Assembly (NCBI GenBank): GCA_902517815.1
Contig: CABYED010000014.1
Location: 1-48,685 of the forward strand
Direction of reading: 5' to 3'
Length of the DNA stretch: 48,685 bases
DNA from: an uncultured SAR116 cluster alpha proteobacterium
Lineage (GTDB): Bacteria > Pseudomonadota > Alphaproteobacteria > Puniceispirillales > Marisalimonadaceae
Made by a program: the position numbers and the translations under genes. The number at the start of each line of letters is the position of its first letter. Positions within the stretch are counted from its first letter, which is position 1. The notes beneath the pieces were generated by a model. The model saw nothing but the letters and a program-made list of their open reading frames with translations, made no database searches and was not told the DNA's origin. Below, in pieces: positions 1-6,746 of this stretch.

Positions 1-2
1 AT

Positions 3-497
3 TGGTCATTAGTCAGAGACTTCAACGCTGTTAATGGACCAATATGGGATAATATTCTTTTTCCTAATGATTCTTCATTAATTGTTGCTGGTCTTGACGA
101 TTTTTTAACGAGGTGGCAGATATTTGACTTTCCTCCAAAGTTTCTAGAAAGACCTGGGCCAGCTAGAAGATTTAACCCTGTAAAAGAGGTTAGTAATGGT
201 GAAAAACAATTTGCCAGGAAATGCAGTGTTTGTCATACTCTTATAGAAAATGGGAAAAAAAGAGCAGGCCCAACACTTTATAAAATTTTTGGACGCAAAG
301 CTGGAACATTAGAAGGATATAAATATTCAAAAGCTCTAATTGAATCTGATATAATATGGAATGAAGAAAGTATTAATAGGTTATTTGATGAGGGGCCTGA
401 TAAAGTGACGCCAGGTACCAAAATGCCTATACAAAGAATGAAAAAAATACAAGACAGACAAGATCTTGTAATGTTTTTAAAAAAAGCTACTAACTAA
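3..497 (+). CDS. C-terminal part of a WD40 beta-propeller/cytochrome c fusion protein (5' truncated by window edge)
   Basis: The open frame runs in from the left edge and ends at TAA 495-497, leaving 164 residues. Residues 1-43 look like the last blade of a WD40 propeller (pattern GLDDFLTRW, 30-38). Residues 60-164 are a class I cytochrome c domain with haem motif CSVCH at 74-78, an AGPTLYKIFGRKAG stretch after it and a GTKMP methionine ligand at M141. The protein should be periplasmic and carry electrons; its signal peptide lies outside the window. It heads a tight run with a 40-residue membrane peptide, a protease and moeA (gaps of 15, 16 and 6 bases). By inference it serves a nearby molybdenum or tungsten dehydrogenase. 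The cytochrome domain is clear; the propeller is judged from one blade only. Confidence 0.85.
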   Translation, partial: WSLVRDFNAVNGPIWDNILFPNDSSLIVAGLDDFLTRWQIFDFPPKFLERPGPARRFNPVKEVSNGEKQFARKCSVCHTLIENGKKRAGPTLYKIFGRKAGTLEGYKYSKALIESDIIWNEESINRLFDEGPDKVTPGTKMPIQRMKKIQDRQDLVMFLKKATN

Positions 498-512
498 ACA
501 AAGGAGTTTAAG

Positions 513-635
513 ATGAAAATGTTTTTTACAAGTAGTGTGTTTGCGATAATAGTTGGAGTAGGTGTATACGTGATTTTAACAAGCACGGGTATGGATACTG
601 CAAGTGTTATGTCAAGTTCAAATGTAAGATTATAG
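513..635 (+). CDS. 40-residue single-pass membrane peptide
   Basis: A good ribosome site (AAGGAG, 501-506) sits 6 bases before ATG 513, and the frame closes at TAG 633-635. The peptide has a short start (MKMFF), one hydrophobic segment at about residues 7-23, and a polar Ser/Thr-rich tail ending in NVRL. The segment could be a membrane anchor or an uncleaved signal. It lies 15 bases after the cytochrome gene and 16 bases before the protease gene, so it is almost surely co-transcribed with both. I do not recognise a named family. Reasonable guesses are a small subunit or anchor of the electron-transfer complex served by the cytochrome. The evidence that it is real is the ribosome site, the tight spacing and the protein-like composition. 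Confidence 0.65.
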   Translation: MKMFFTSSVFAIIVGVGVYVILTSTGMDTASVMSSSNVRL

Positions 636-651
636 ACTTATAAATCTTTAG

Positions 652-1362
652 ATGGTTAATAAAACTATTAAATCAGTTTTATATTTATCTATATTCTTAT
701 TAAATTTTAGTACCCTTGCTCATGATTATTCTGAAGTATGGGAAAAAGCTCACAAATCAACTGTAGTTGTTTTGCCAACTTGGCCAGGATACAATAAACC
801 CGGTTTTGGAGCTCCAGCTGGAACTGCGCCAGCTGGTACAGGGTTTTACTTGTCATTGAACAAAAAAGAAAAATTAACAAACTATATTCTTACAGCTGCG
901 CATGTAATTAAAAATGCAAAGATAGTAGAAATTAAAAATTATAATAATAAATCAGAGAAAGTTGATGTAATTTTGACTGACTTTAAAACTGATATAGCTA
1001 TTTTAAAATCAAAAAAAAAAGGTCAAAGTGTTCTAGTCACAAAGAAAAAAATAAAATATGGTAATGAAGTTTGTCTAATAGGTAATAGTTTTGGATTAGG
1101 TCAAAGCTTATCATGTGGAATAGTATCTGGACTTAATAGAACAAGATTAGGGTTCAACCAAATTGAGGATTTTATTCAAACAGATGCATCTGTAAATCCT
1201 GGTGCTTCAGGGGCACCTTTATTAAATAAAGAGGGTCAACTGATAGGTATGGTAGATGCAATATACACCAAGGAAGCAGACATTGATGCTGGAGTAAATT
1301 TTGCAATTGACATTAAATTAATAGAAAATTTTTTGAATAAATATGCCAGTCAGATAAAATAG
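652..1362 (+). CDS. exported trypsin-like serine protease (S1/HtrA type, no PDZ domain)
   Basis: The 236-residue protein has an N-terminal signal peptide (about residues 1-23, ending STLA-H). The chymotrypsin-fold triad is visible as H84 in TAAHV, D114 in DFKTDIAIL and S186 in GASGAP. The usual GNSGGP motif is altered to GASGAP, but the serine remains. It stops after the protease domain, so it lacks the PDZ domains of DegP/DegQ. The likely site is the periplasm. It lies between the 40-residue peptide and moeA in one tight plus-strand run, so it may mature or quality-control the redox enzyme of that operon; this is inference. A non-catalytic role cannot be excluded because the oxyanion-hole loop is changed. 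Confidence 0.82.
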   Translation: MVNKTIKSVLYLSIFLLNFSTLAHDYSEVWEKAHKSTVVVLPTWPGYNKPGFGAPAGTAPAGTGFYLSLNKKEKLTNYILTAAHVIKNAKIVEIKNYNNKSEKVDVILTDFKTDIAILKSKKKGQSVLVTKKKIKYGNEVCLIGNSFGLGQSLSCGIVSGLNRTRLGFNQIEDFIQTDASVNPGASGAPLLNKEGQLIGMVDAIYTKEADIDAGVNFAIDIKLIENFLNKYASQIK

Positions 1363-1368
1363 AATTCT

Positions 1369-2599
1369 ATGTCAATAACACCTACCAAATTAGAAATTGC
1401 AAGAGATCTTTTAAAAGAATCAATCGTTGAAAAAGATAAAAAGACACAATTGATTATCCATAAAGCTCAAGAACGAATAAATTATAGAACAATTAAAAGC
1501 AGGTTAAACTTACCTACAACTGCAAATTCAGCAGTTGATGGTTATGGAATTTTACATCAAACATTTTTAAATAATCCAGAAACAGAATTTGAAATTGCTG
1601 GTATTGCGAAAGCAGGACACCCTTATAAAAAGAAAATTTTACCCCATCAAGCTATAGAAATATATACAGGTGCTATAATGCCTGAGGGTGTAGATACAAT
1701 CGTAATGCATGAAAAATGTAAAAGATCAAATAATAGAGTAATTATTAATGAAAAAGTAAAACAAAATCAAAATATGAGACCAATTGGCGAAAATTTAAAA
1801 AGGGGTGAGGTAGTTGTTAAAAAAGGAAAATTACTTAATGCAGCTGATATTGGGCAACTTGCTGCATCTGGAAATAATGAAATTGATATATATGCAAAAT
1901 TAAATGTCTCAGTTATTTCAACAGGAGATGAATTAATTTCAAGTAAAGTTAACAAAAGATTAAGTGGCCAAATATATGATTCTAATAAACCAATGTTACT
2001 ATCTTTATTAGATCATAATTTTTTAAATATACATGATTTTGGAATAGTGAAAGATAATAGAAATGAGTTAGCAATAAAATTTGCTGATGCCTTATCAAAG
2101 AATGACGTAGTAATTTCATCTGGGGGGGGCGTCAGATGGAATAGAAGATCATACGCAAAATGCTATTAGAGATGTTGGTGCAGAATGTTTAGTTTGGCAA
2201 TTAGCTATGAAGCCTGGAAAACCTATGGCAATTGGACGAAAGAAAAACAAATTTATTTTTTGTCTGCCAGGAAATCCTGTAGCTGCATTTGTTTGTTCAA
2301 AGTTATTAATAAAACCACTCTTAATTAAACTAGCTGGTGGTGTTGATTTAGAACCATTAGTTGTAAAAATTCCCTCAGGTTTTCAGCATAAGAAAAGAAA
2401 AGGTAGAGCAGAGTATTTGAGAGCTAAAATTATAAGTAAAGATAATGGAGATTTTTTGAAAATCCATGGAAGAAAAGGAGCAGGTGTGATTTCTTCATTA
2501 ACTGGTGCAGATGGTATAGTAGAAATACCCATGGATTATGAAACAGTTAATGTAGGACAGCTTCTTAAATTTTATCCATTTGAACATAGATGTTTGTAA
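1369..2599 (+). CDS. moeA: molybdopterin molybdenumtransferase MoeA, interrupted by a +1 frameshift at a G8 run
   Basis: MoeA inserts molybdate or tungstate into adenylylated molybdopterin. The first frame (1369-2169) carries the N-terminal domains (TTANSAVDGYG, residues 50-60; YTGAIMPEGVDTIV, about 99-112; SVISTGDEL, about 181-189) and stops at TAG 2167. The rest, to TAA 2597-2599, is in another frame and includes the conserved LAMKPGKPMAIG and LPGNPVAAF motifs. Removing one G from the eight-G run at 2122-2129 joins the halves and restores SSGGASDGIEDH at the MPT-binding site. The repaired protein would be 409 residues, normal for MoeA. The cause may be a sequencing or assembly error, a real mutation, phase variation or slippage. 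The gene follows the protease by 6 bases and faces the fdhD-mobAB operon. Confidence 0.9.
2122..2129 (+). repeat. homopolymer run of eight G at the moeA frameshift
   Basis: Eight consecutive G occur in an otherwise about 30% GC region. Seven G would keep moeA in one frame. Such a run is prone to slippage in replication, transcription or sequencing. Confidence 0.9.
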
Positions 2600-2605
2600 T
2601 TTAAC

Positions 2606-3259
2606 CTAATTAGGTATAAGGTTTTTATCCCATTTAACAATTACATTAAAAGAAATTGACACTCTTGGAAAATCAGACATATTTGGATGTACAAGATGAT
2701 GCAAGAAAGCAGGCCATAAAAGTAAATCTCCTGACTTGGGTAAAACTCTATGTTCAGGGTCTACTTGTTTATCACCTCTTATTGAATTCATATTTGCCTG
2801 AGGACGGGGATCAAAAAAACTAATTGAAGCTGGGTTAAGATCAGATCTAAATATTTCAGCATCTGATTGGTCAGGAACATTTATATAATAGGTTCCTGAC
2901 AACCAAGAATGTGGATGGTTATGAAGATTATGATAATCTCCTTTCATATTAACATTACCCCAACCTTGGATTGACCAGTTTAATTCATAATTTACCCCTG
3001 ATTGTTGTGCATAATCATATACAGCTCTATCAATACATTGTTTTAGCCAAAACATAGCAGGATGATCCATTTCCAAAATATTTTGAGATATATAATTTTC
3101 TGTCATATTCTCTTGAGATGCATTGTTTGATAATACTATATCTGCAATCACAGAATTTGCATTTTGGTGTCCAGGTAATGACATTTCCATAAACTGAGTT
3201 GGCCAAAGGTTTAAAAATTTTGGCTTTGCAGTATTATTATTATTTTGGGTTTTAGGCAT
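2606..3259 (-). CDS. 2OG-Fe(II) oxygenase of the TIGR02466 type
   Basis: The protein is 217 residues from ATG 3259. The frame reaches back to a GTG at 3271, but that GTG overlaps the ribosome site (GTGGAG) lying 7 bases before the ATG, so the ATG is chosen. It resembles the small Fe(II)/2-oxoglutarate oxygenases annotated as TIGR02466 or 2OG-FeII_Oxy_5. Signs are the HNHPHSWLSGTYYI stretch (about residues 113-126) with the first iron histidines, then HHLVHP (about 187-192), and an arginine in PRVSISFN for 2-oxoglutarate. The substrate is unknown; relatives are mostly described only as putative hydroxylases. It is the last gene of the regulator-fdhD-mobAB transcript, about 18 bases after mobAB, which is an unusual neighbour for cofactor genes. 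Confidence 0.8.
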   Translation of the reverse strand: MPKTQNNNNTAKPKFLNLWPTQFMEMSLPGHQNANSVIADIVLSNNASQENMTENYISQNILEMDHPAMFWLKQCIDRAVYDYAQQSGVNYELNWSIQGWGNVNMKGDYHNLHNHPHSWLSGTYYINVPDQSDAEIFRSDLNPASISFFDPRPQANMNSIRGDKQVDPEHRVLPKSGDLLLWPAFLHHLVHPNMSDFPRVSISFNVIVKWDKNLIPN

Positions 3260-3277
3260 GTTATGCTCCACTTATAT

Positions 3278-4411
3278 TTAAGCAATCTCAAATTTTTTAA
3301 TTAATAAGTCAGTTATAGCGCTTATATTGTTTAAATCTAAAGAGGGAATATCTGTATTTAACTTCTCATCTGAAGCTATTGCAAAAATATTACTATCGTC
3401 CTCATGTAAAAATGTTTTACCAATTTCACGTCTAAACACTTCTAGTTTTGGAATATTTTCGTTTTTATAGCCTTCGACTATAATTATATCACACTTATTT
3501 GATGGACTTTTGGCAAAAATTTCTAACATTTCAAACAAACTTTTTTCTTCTTCATTGTCATTTTCTTGAATAAGAGCAAATCTCTCTTTGGATGAAATCA
3601 CCATTGGTCGAGCTCCAGCTTTCCTGAGGTTATATGAATCTTTACCTGGTTTATCTATATCAAATTTATGATGTGCGTGCTTAAGAGTTCCTACGTTAAT
3701 TCCAATTTTTGTAAAATTTTCTATTAATTTAGTACATAATGTTGTCTTCCCAGATCCAGACCAACCAGCAAGACCAAATATGGGTGGAAGTTTCCCAAGT
3801 ATTTGCTTTGCAGTTATTAAATCCTTAGGTGAGTTTAGGTTTGTGAAAGGATCAAATTTTGATATATCAATGTTATCAAAATTTACATAAGCAGTCTTAA
3901 GTTTAGAAGTGAAAATATCAATTTTTCTTGTACCTTCTTCAATTGCTTTTTTTAATATTAAATTATTGTCAGTTTTCCATAACGCTATTACAGGATGGTT
4001 AAAGCCTCTAGATTTTGCAACAACTAAATCTACATTTGGATTTTCATTTTTAGCTTTTACTAGAGATTCAATTAAATTTTTTGGGAGAAAAGGTGTGTCG
4101 CAAGGTAAAGTTAGAACCCAATTTTGCTTTATATTTTTGGCCCAATTTAGTGAAGCTAAAATGCCAACTAATGGACCTAAGTGTCCTTTTAGTGGATCTT
4201 CAAGAATTTCGTAACCAAAGTTTTTAAATTTTTCATAATTGGTATTTACATTTAATGCAATAGGTGCTGCTCTCCCTGAAACTTTTTCTAAGACGTAAGA
4301 GATAAGTGGTCTATCCAGTAGGTTGATAAGGGCTTTTTCTTTTCCACCCATTCTTCTTCCTTTTCCTCCTGCCAGAATAACACACGGAATAATTTCATTA
4401 TTTTTTTTCAA
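3278..4411 (-). CDS. mobAB: molybdopterin cofactor guanylyltransferase MobA fused to MobB
   Basis: Residues 1-205 are MobA, which moves GMP from GTP onto Mo- or W-molybdopterin to make MGD: nucleotide motif LAGGKGRRMGG at 13-23 and LPCDTPFL at 102-109. Residues 208-377 are MobB, a P-loop GTP-binding partner: Walker A GWSGSGKTT at 216-224, LKHAHHKFDID at 243-253, and VEGYK at 312-316. At 377 residues the fusion is about the sum of the two single proteins; such fusions are known in alphaproteobacteria. The enzyme is needed for bis-MGD proteins such as formate dehydrogenases. It starts 12 bases after fdhD, on the same transcript, so the operon finishes the cofactor and sulfurates the enzyme. Confidence 0.93.
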   Translation of the reverse strand: MKKNNEIIPCVILAGGKGRRMGGKEKALINLLDRPLISYVLEKVSGRAAPIALNVNTNYEKFKNFGYEILEDPLKGHLGPLVGILASLNWAKNIKQNWVLTLPCDTPFLPKNLIESLVKAKNENPNVDLVVAKSRGFNHPVIALWKTDNNLILKKAIEEGTRKIDIFTSKLKTAYVNFDNIDISKFDPFTNLNSPKDLITAKQILGKLPPIFGLAGWSGSGKTTLCTKLIENFTKIGINVGTLKHAHHKFDIDKPGKDSYNLRKAGARPMVISSKERFALIQENDNEEEKSLFEMLEIFAKSPSNKCDIIIVEGYKNENIPKLEVFRREIGKTFLHEDDSNIFAIASDEKLNTDIPSLDLNNISAITDLLIKKFEIA

Positions 4412-4423
4412 ATTTAAATTGCC

Positions 4424-5302
4424 TCAAGTAATTATAGATCTTTGTGCTGATATTACGTCTTCATTCTTGACTGATGTGATATCGCTGTCGAAAACAACTC
4501 TTTCAATGCCGTTAGCAATAATCATTCTTTTTCCTTTTGCTCTTCCTATCAATGTAAGCCCAGCCTGTTTTGCAAGTGTTACACCTGATTCTGTGAAACC
4601 TGATCTTGAAATCAAAATAGGAATACCCATCTGGACTGTCTTAATTACCATTTCTGAGGTGAGTCTTCCAGTGGTATAAAAAATTTTGTCACTAGTATTC
4701 TCATTATTTAAAAAAATCCAACCTGCAATTTTATCAACAGCATTATGTCTTCCAACATCTTCAACATAGACAAGAGGTGTATCATTTTTACACAAAACAC
4801 ACCCATGTAATGCGCCAGCTTTAAGATAGAGACTTGGTCTAGTATTAACTTTTTTTGAAATTGAATAAATCCACGAAGTTTTTATTTTAGTATTTTTGTC
4901 AAGATTTATAGATGAGAAATCATCCATTATATCTCCATAAACAGTTCCAACAGCACAACCGCTTGTCCTTATTTTCTTTTCCATTTTCTCTTCGTAGTTT
5001 GTTTTTCTTTTTGTTCTTACTATTACAACTTGTAAGTCTTCATCATAAGTAACTTCAGAAATCACATCATTTTTTTTGAGCATGTTTTGATTTAATAAAT
5101 ATCCAACTGCAAGAAGATCAGGCATATCACCAAGTGTCATAGCAGTTACAATTTCTTGTTTGTTAAGATAAATAGTTAAAGGTATCTCTTTAACTACAGG
5201 AAGTTTTACGCTTTCACCCGCTTCGTTAACTCCTTCAATCTCTTTTGTTAAATTATCATTTTCTAAATCCGGTGATATTAGAAATTCTTCATCATTTTTC
5301 AT
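4424..5302 (-). CDS. fdhD: formate dehydrogenase accessory sulfurtransferase FdhD
   Basis: FdhD passes sulfur from IscS to the bis-MGD cofactor of formate dehydrogenase. The frame begins with TTG 5308, but ATG 5302 two codons later is the better start, with AGG about 11 bases upstream (292 residues). Numbered from the TTG, visible motifs are RTSGCAVG with C118, LHGCVLC with C170 and C173, and EDVGRHNAVDK at 183-193, the strongest family signature. In E. coli FdhD, as I recall it, the first of these sites is a CxxC pair; here the second cysteine is glycine (CAVG), while a CxxC occurs at 170-173. The gene lies between the ModE-like regulator and mobAB, separated by about 15 and 12 bases. Confidence 0.93.
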   Translation of the reverse strand: MKNDEEFLISPDLENDNLTKEIEGVNEAGESVKLPVVKEIPLTIYLNKQEIVTAMTLGDMPDLLAVGYLLNQNMLKKNDVISEVTYDEDLQVVIVRTKRKTNYEEKMEKKIRTSGCAVGTVYGDIMDDFSSINLDKNTKIKTSWIYSISKKVNTRPSLYLKAGALHGCVLCKNDTPLVYVEDVGRHNAVDKIAGWIFLNNENTSDKIFYTTGRLTSEMVIKTVQMGIPILISRSGFTESGVTLAKQAGLTLIGRAKGKRMIIANGIERVVFDSDITSVKNEDVISAQRSIIT

Positions 5303-5317
5303 TCTCAAACCTAAATT

Positions 5318-5704
5318 TTAACCTTGTTTAGAAGCTGCCCATTGAATAAATTCCTGTGCCTCTTCTGATAAATGTTTATTCAAACTTAAATATTTTGCTA
5401 ATAATTCTTTGCCAAAAGGTGTTAAGAGTGTGCCTTTATTTCCTTTTTGCTTTTCTAAAATAGGAGTAGGAAATGCCTCTTCAATTGTGTTGAGCAAAAG
5501 TTTTGCACGCTTAGTACTCATGCCCATAAAGTTTGCTGCAGCCCTTACAGAACCTTTTTGATGCACTAAATTGAAAAGTTCCATTTTACCAGCCCCAATC
5601 ATATGGCCCTGAATATATACTTTTATTCGAATGCCATTATCATTCTCTTTTACCAAATTAGGAGGTAGAGAAGAACGTTTTATGTTTGTTGATCTACTTT
5701 TCAT
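5318..5704 (-). CDS. ModE-type winged-helix regulator lacking a molybdate-binding domain
   Basis: This 128-residue protein matches the N-terminal DNA-binding domain of ModE and other LysR-like winged helices. The core is MELFNLVHQKGSVRAAANFMGMS (residues 41-63), a recognition helix at 64-76 and a wing with EKQKGNKGTLLTPFG at 84-98. Full ModE is about 260 residues with two molbindin domains that sense oxyanion; these are absent, so it is either an effectorless repressor or senses metal through a partner. It is first in the transcript with fdhD, mobAB and the 2OG oxygenase, and diverges from the regulator at 5762 over 57 bases. Control of its own operon is the simplest inference. Confidence 0.82.
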   Translation of the reverse strand: MKSRSTNIKRSSLPPNLVKENDNGIRIKVYIQGHMIGAGKMELFNLVHQKGSVRAAANFMGMSTKRAKLLLNTIEEAFPTPILEKQKGNKGTLLTPFGKELLAKYLSLNKHLSEEAQEFIQWAASKQG

Positions 5705-5710
5705 TAACCG

Positions 5711-5725
5711 ATTATAGAATATAAT
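5711..5725. promoter_or_regulatory. palindrome with two TATAAT-like boxes between divergent regulator genes
   Basis: ATTATA-gaa-TATAAT is a perfect inverted repeat with a 3-base centre. Each arm also reads as a -10 box, one per direction. For the minus-strand gene the predicted start of transcription would fall almost on ATG 5704, giving a leaderless message. It could be a promoter pair, an operator, or chance in AT-rich DNA; no clear -35 box was seen. Confidence 0.35.
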
Positions 5726-5761
5726 GCTAAAATAAACTAAATATTTTTATGGTATAAAAAT

Positions 5762-6628
5762 TTGTCTGATTATTTTACGACTGATGAATTAGCTGAGTTT
5801 CTTAGAGTTAAACCAAGAAAAGTTTATGATCTAGTTGCTAAAGAAGAGGTGCCCTTTTCAAAGGTAATGGGCAAATTATTATTTTCAAAAGAAGAAGTTG
5901 CTAATTGGATAGCTGGTAAAAATAATTCAGTTGATAATAAGAAATATCTACCGGATGTCTTTTTAGGAAGTCATGATCCTCTTCTCGAATATGCAATAAA
6001 ACAATCTGGATCAGGTATAGCTTTGTCTTTTGATGGGAGTAATAAAGGGCTTGAAAGATTTAAATTAAATCAAGGAATTGCATCAGGACTTCACATTTAT
6101 GATTTTATTTCAAAAAAATGGAATATCACAAGTGTTGAAGAGTATTTAAATGATAAAGATTTTGTTCTTATGGAATGGGCAAAAAGAGAAAGAGGTTTAA
6201 TATTCAAGCCAACTAATGGACCTAAGAAGAGAATAAAAGATTTTAAAGGTCAAAAATTAGTTTCAAGACAACCTGGTTCAGGGGCTGATAATTATTTAAA
6301 AAATTTGTTGGAAAGTGAAAATTTGAATTTATCAGATTTTCTCAAAACAGAAATTGTTTATTCTGAAATTGATGCAGTATCATTAGTTTTATCTGATCAA
6401 GCTGACGTAACTCTTGGTCTAGCATCAGAGGCAGAAAAGTATAAACTTAAATTTATTCCAGTGGTTGAAGAAAGATTTGATTTAGTAATTGATAGATTTT
6501 CATGGTTTGAAAATCCGTTTCAAAAACTTTTTCAATTTTCTAAAACGATAGAATTTATTGACATTGCTTCAAGATTAAAGGGTTATAATATTAAAGATCT
6601 TGGTATGATCCACTTTAATAGTAAATAG
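5762..6628 (+). CDS. helix-turn-helix regulator fused to a periplasmic-binding-like (PBP_like) domain
   Basis: The protein has 288 residues from a TTG start (5762). Residues 5-50 are an excisionase/MerR-like helix-turn-helix (FTTDELAEFLRVKPRKVYDL, VMGKLLFSKEEVANWI). Residues 66-280 resemble the PBP_like domain, related to molybdate and tungstate binding proteins: GSHDPLLE at 69-76, RGLIFKPTNGPK about 144-155 and SRQPGSGAD at 168-176. No signal peptide is present, so the binding fold would act in the cytosol as a sensor. Proteins of this design are often found beside molybdate or tungstate genes. Its place, divergent from a ModE-like gene and near tupABC, fits an oxyanion-sensing regulator; the ligand is inferred, not shown. 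Confidence 0.82.
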   Translation: MSDYFTTDELAEFLRVKPRKVYDLVAKEEVPFSKVMGKLLFSKEEVANWIAGKNNSVDNKKYLPDVFLGSHDPLLEYAIKQSGSGIALSFDGSNKGLERFKLNQGIASGLHIYDFISKKWNITSVEEYLNDKDFVLMEWAKRERGLIFKPTNGPKKRIKDFKGQKLVSRQPGSGADNYLKNLLESENLNLSDFLKTEIVYSEIDAVSLVLSDQADVTLGLASEAEKYKLKFIPVVEERFDLVIDRFSWFENPFQKLFQFSKTIEFIDIASRLKGYNIKDLGMIHFNSK

Positions 6629-6637
6629 GTATAATCA

Positions 6638-6742
6638 ATGATCAAGGAAATAGGTAAAGGATTGTTAGGTGTCCTAATTATTATAACTCTGTTTGTTTTC
6701 TTTTTAGGCCTGAAGACTTTTATATTTTCGCTTGCGTACTAA
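6638..6742 (+). CDS. 34-residue single-pass membrane peptide (possible)
   Basis: A short frame from ATG 6638 to TAA 6740-6742 starts 9 bases after the regulator gene. It encodes a charged start (MIKEIGKG) and a long hydrophobic run from about residue 9 to 32 with no stop. It fills the space before the converging idnD gene almost exactly. The ribosome site is weak (AGGT about 9 bases upstream). No family is recognised. It may be a real mini membrane protein in the regulator's transcript, or a chance frame. Confidence 0.42.
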   Translation: MIKEIGKGLLGVLIIITLFVFFLGLKTFIFSLAY

Positions 6743-6746
6743 ATCT

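Noticed and set aside
2604-2615. Palindrome ACCTAATTAGGT between moeA and the oxygenase gene
   Set aside because: It has no loop and no T-run, and overlaps the oxygenase stop region; too weak for a terminator.
4323-4679. Plus-strand open frame of 118 codons over mobAB/fdhD
   Set aside because: It is antisense to two well-recognised genes and has low-complexity hydrophobic sequence; the same holds for other opposite-strand or out-of-frame open frames in this AT-rich window.
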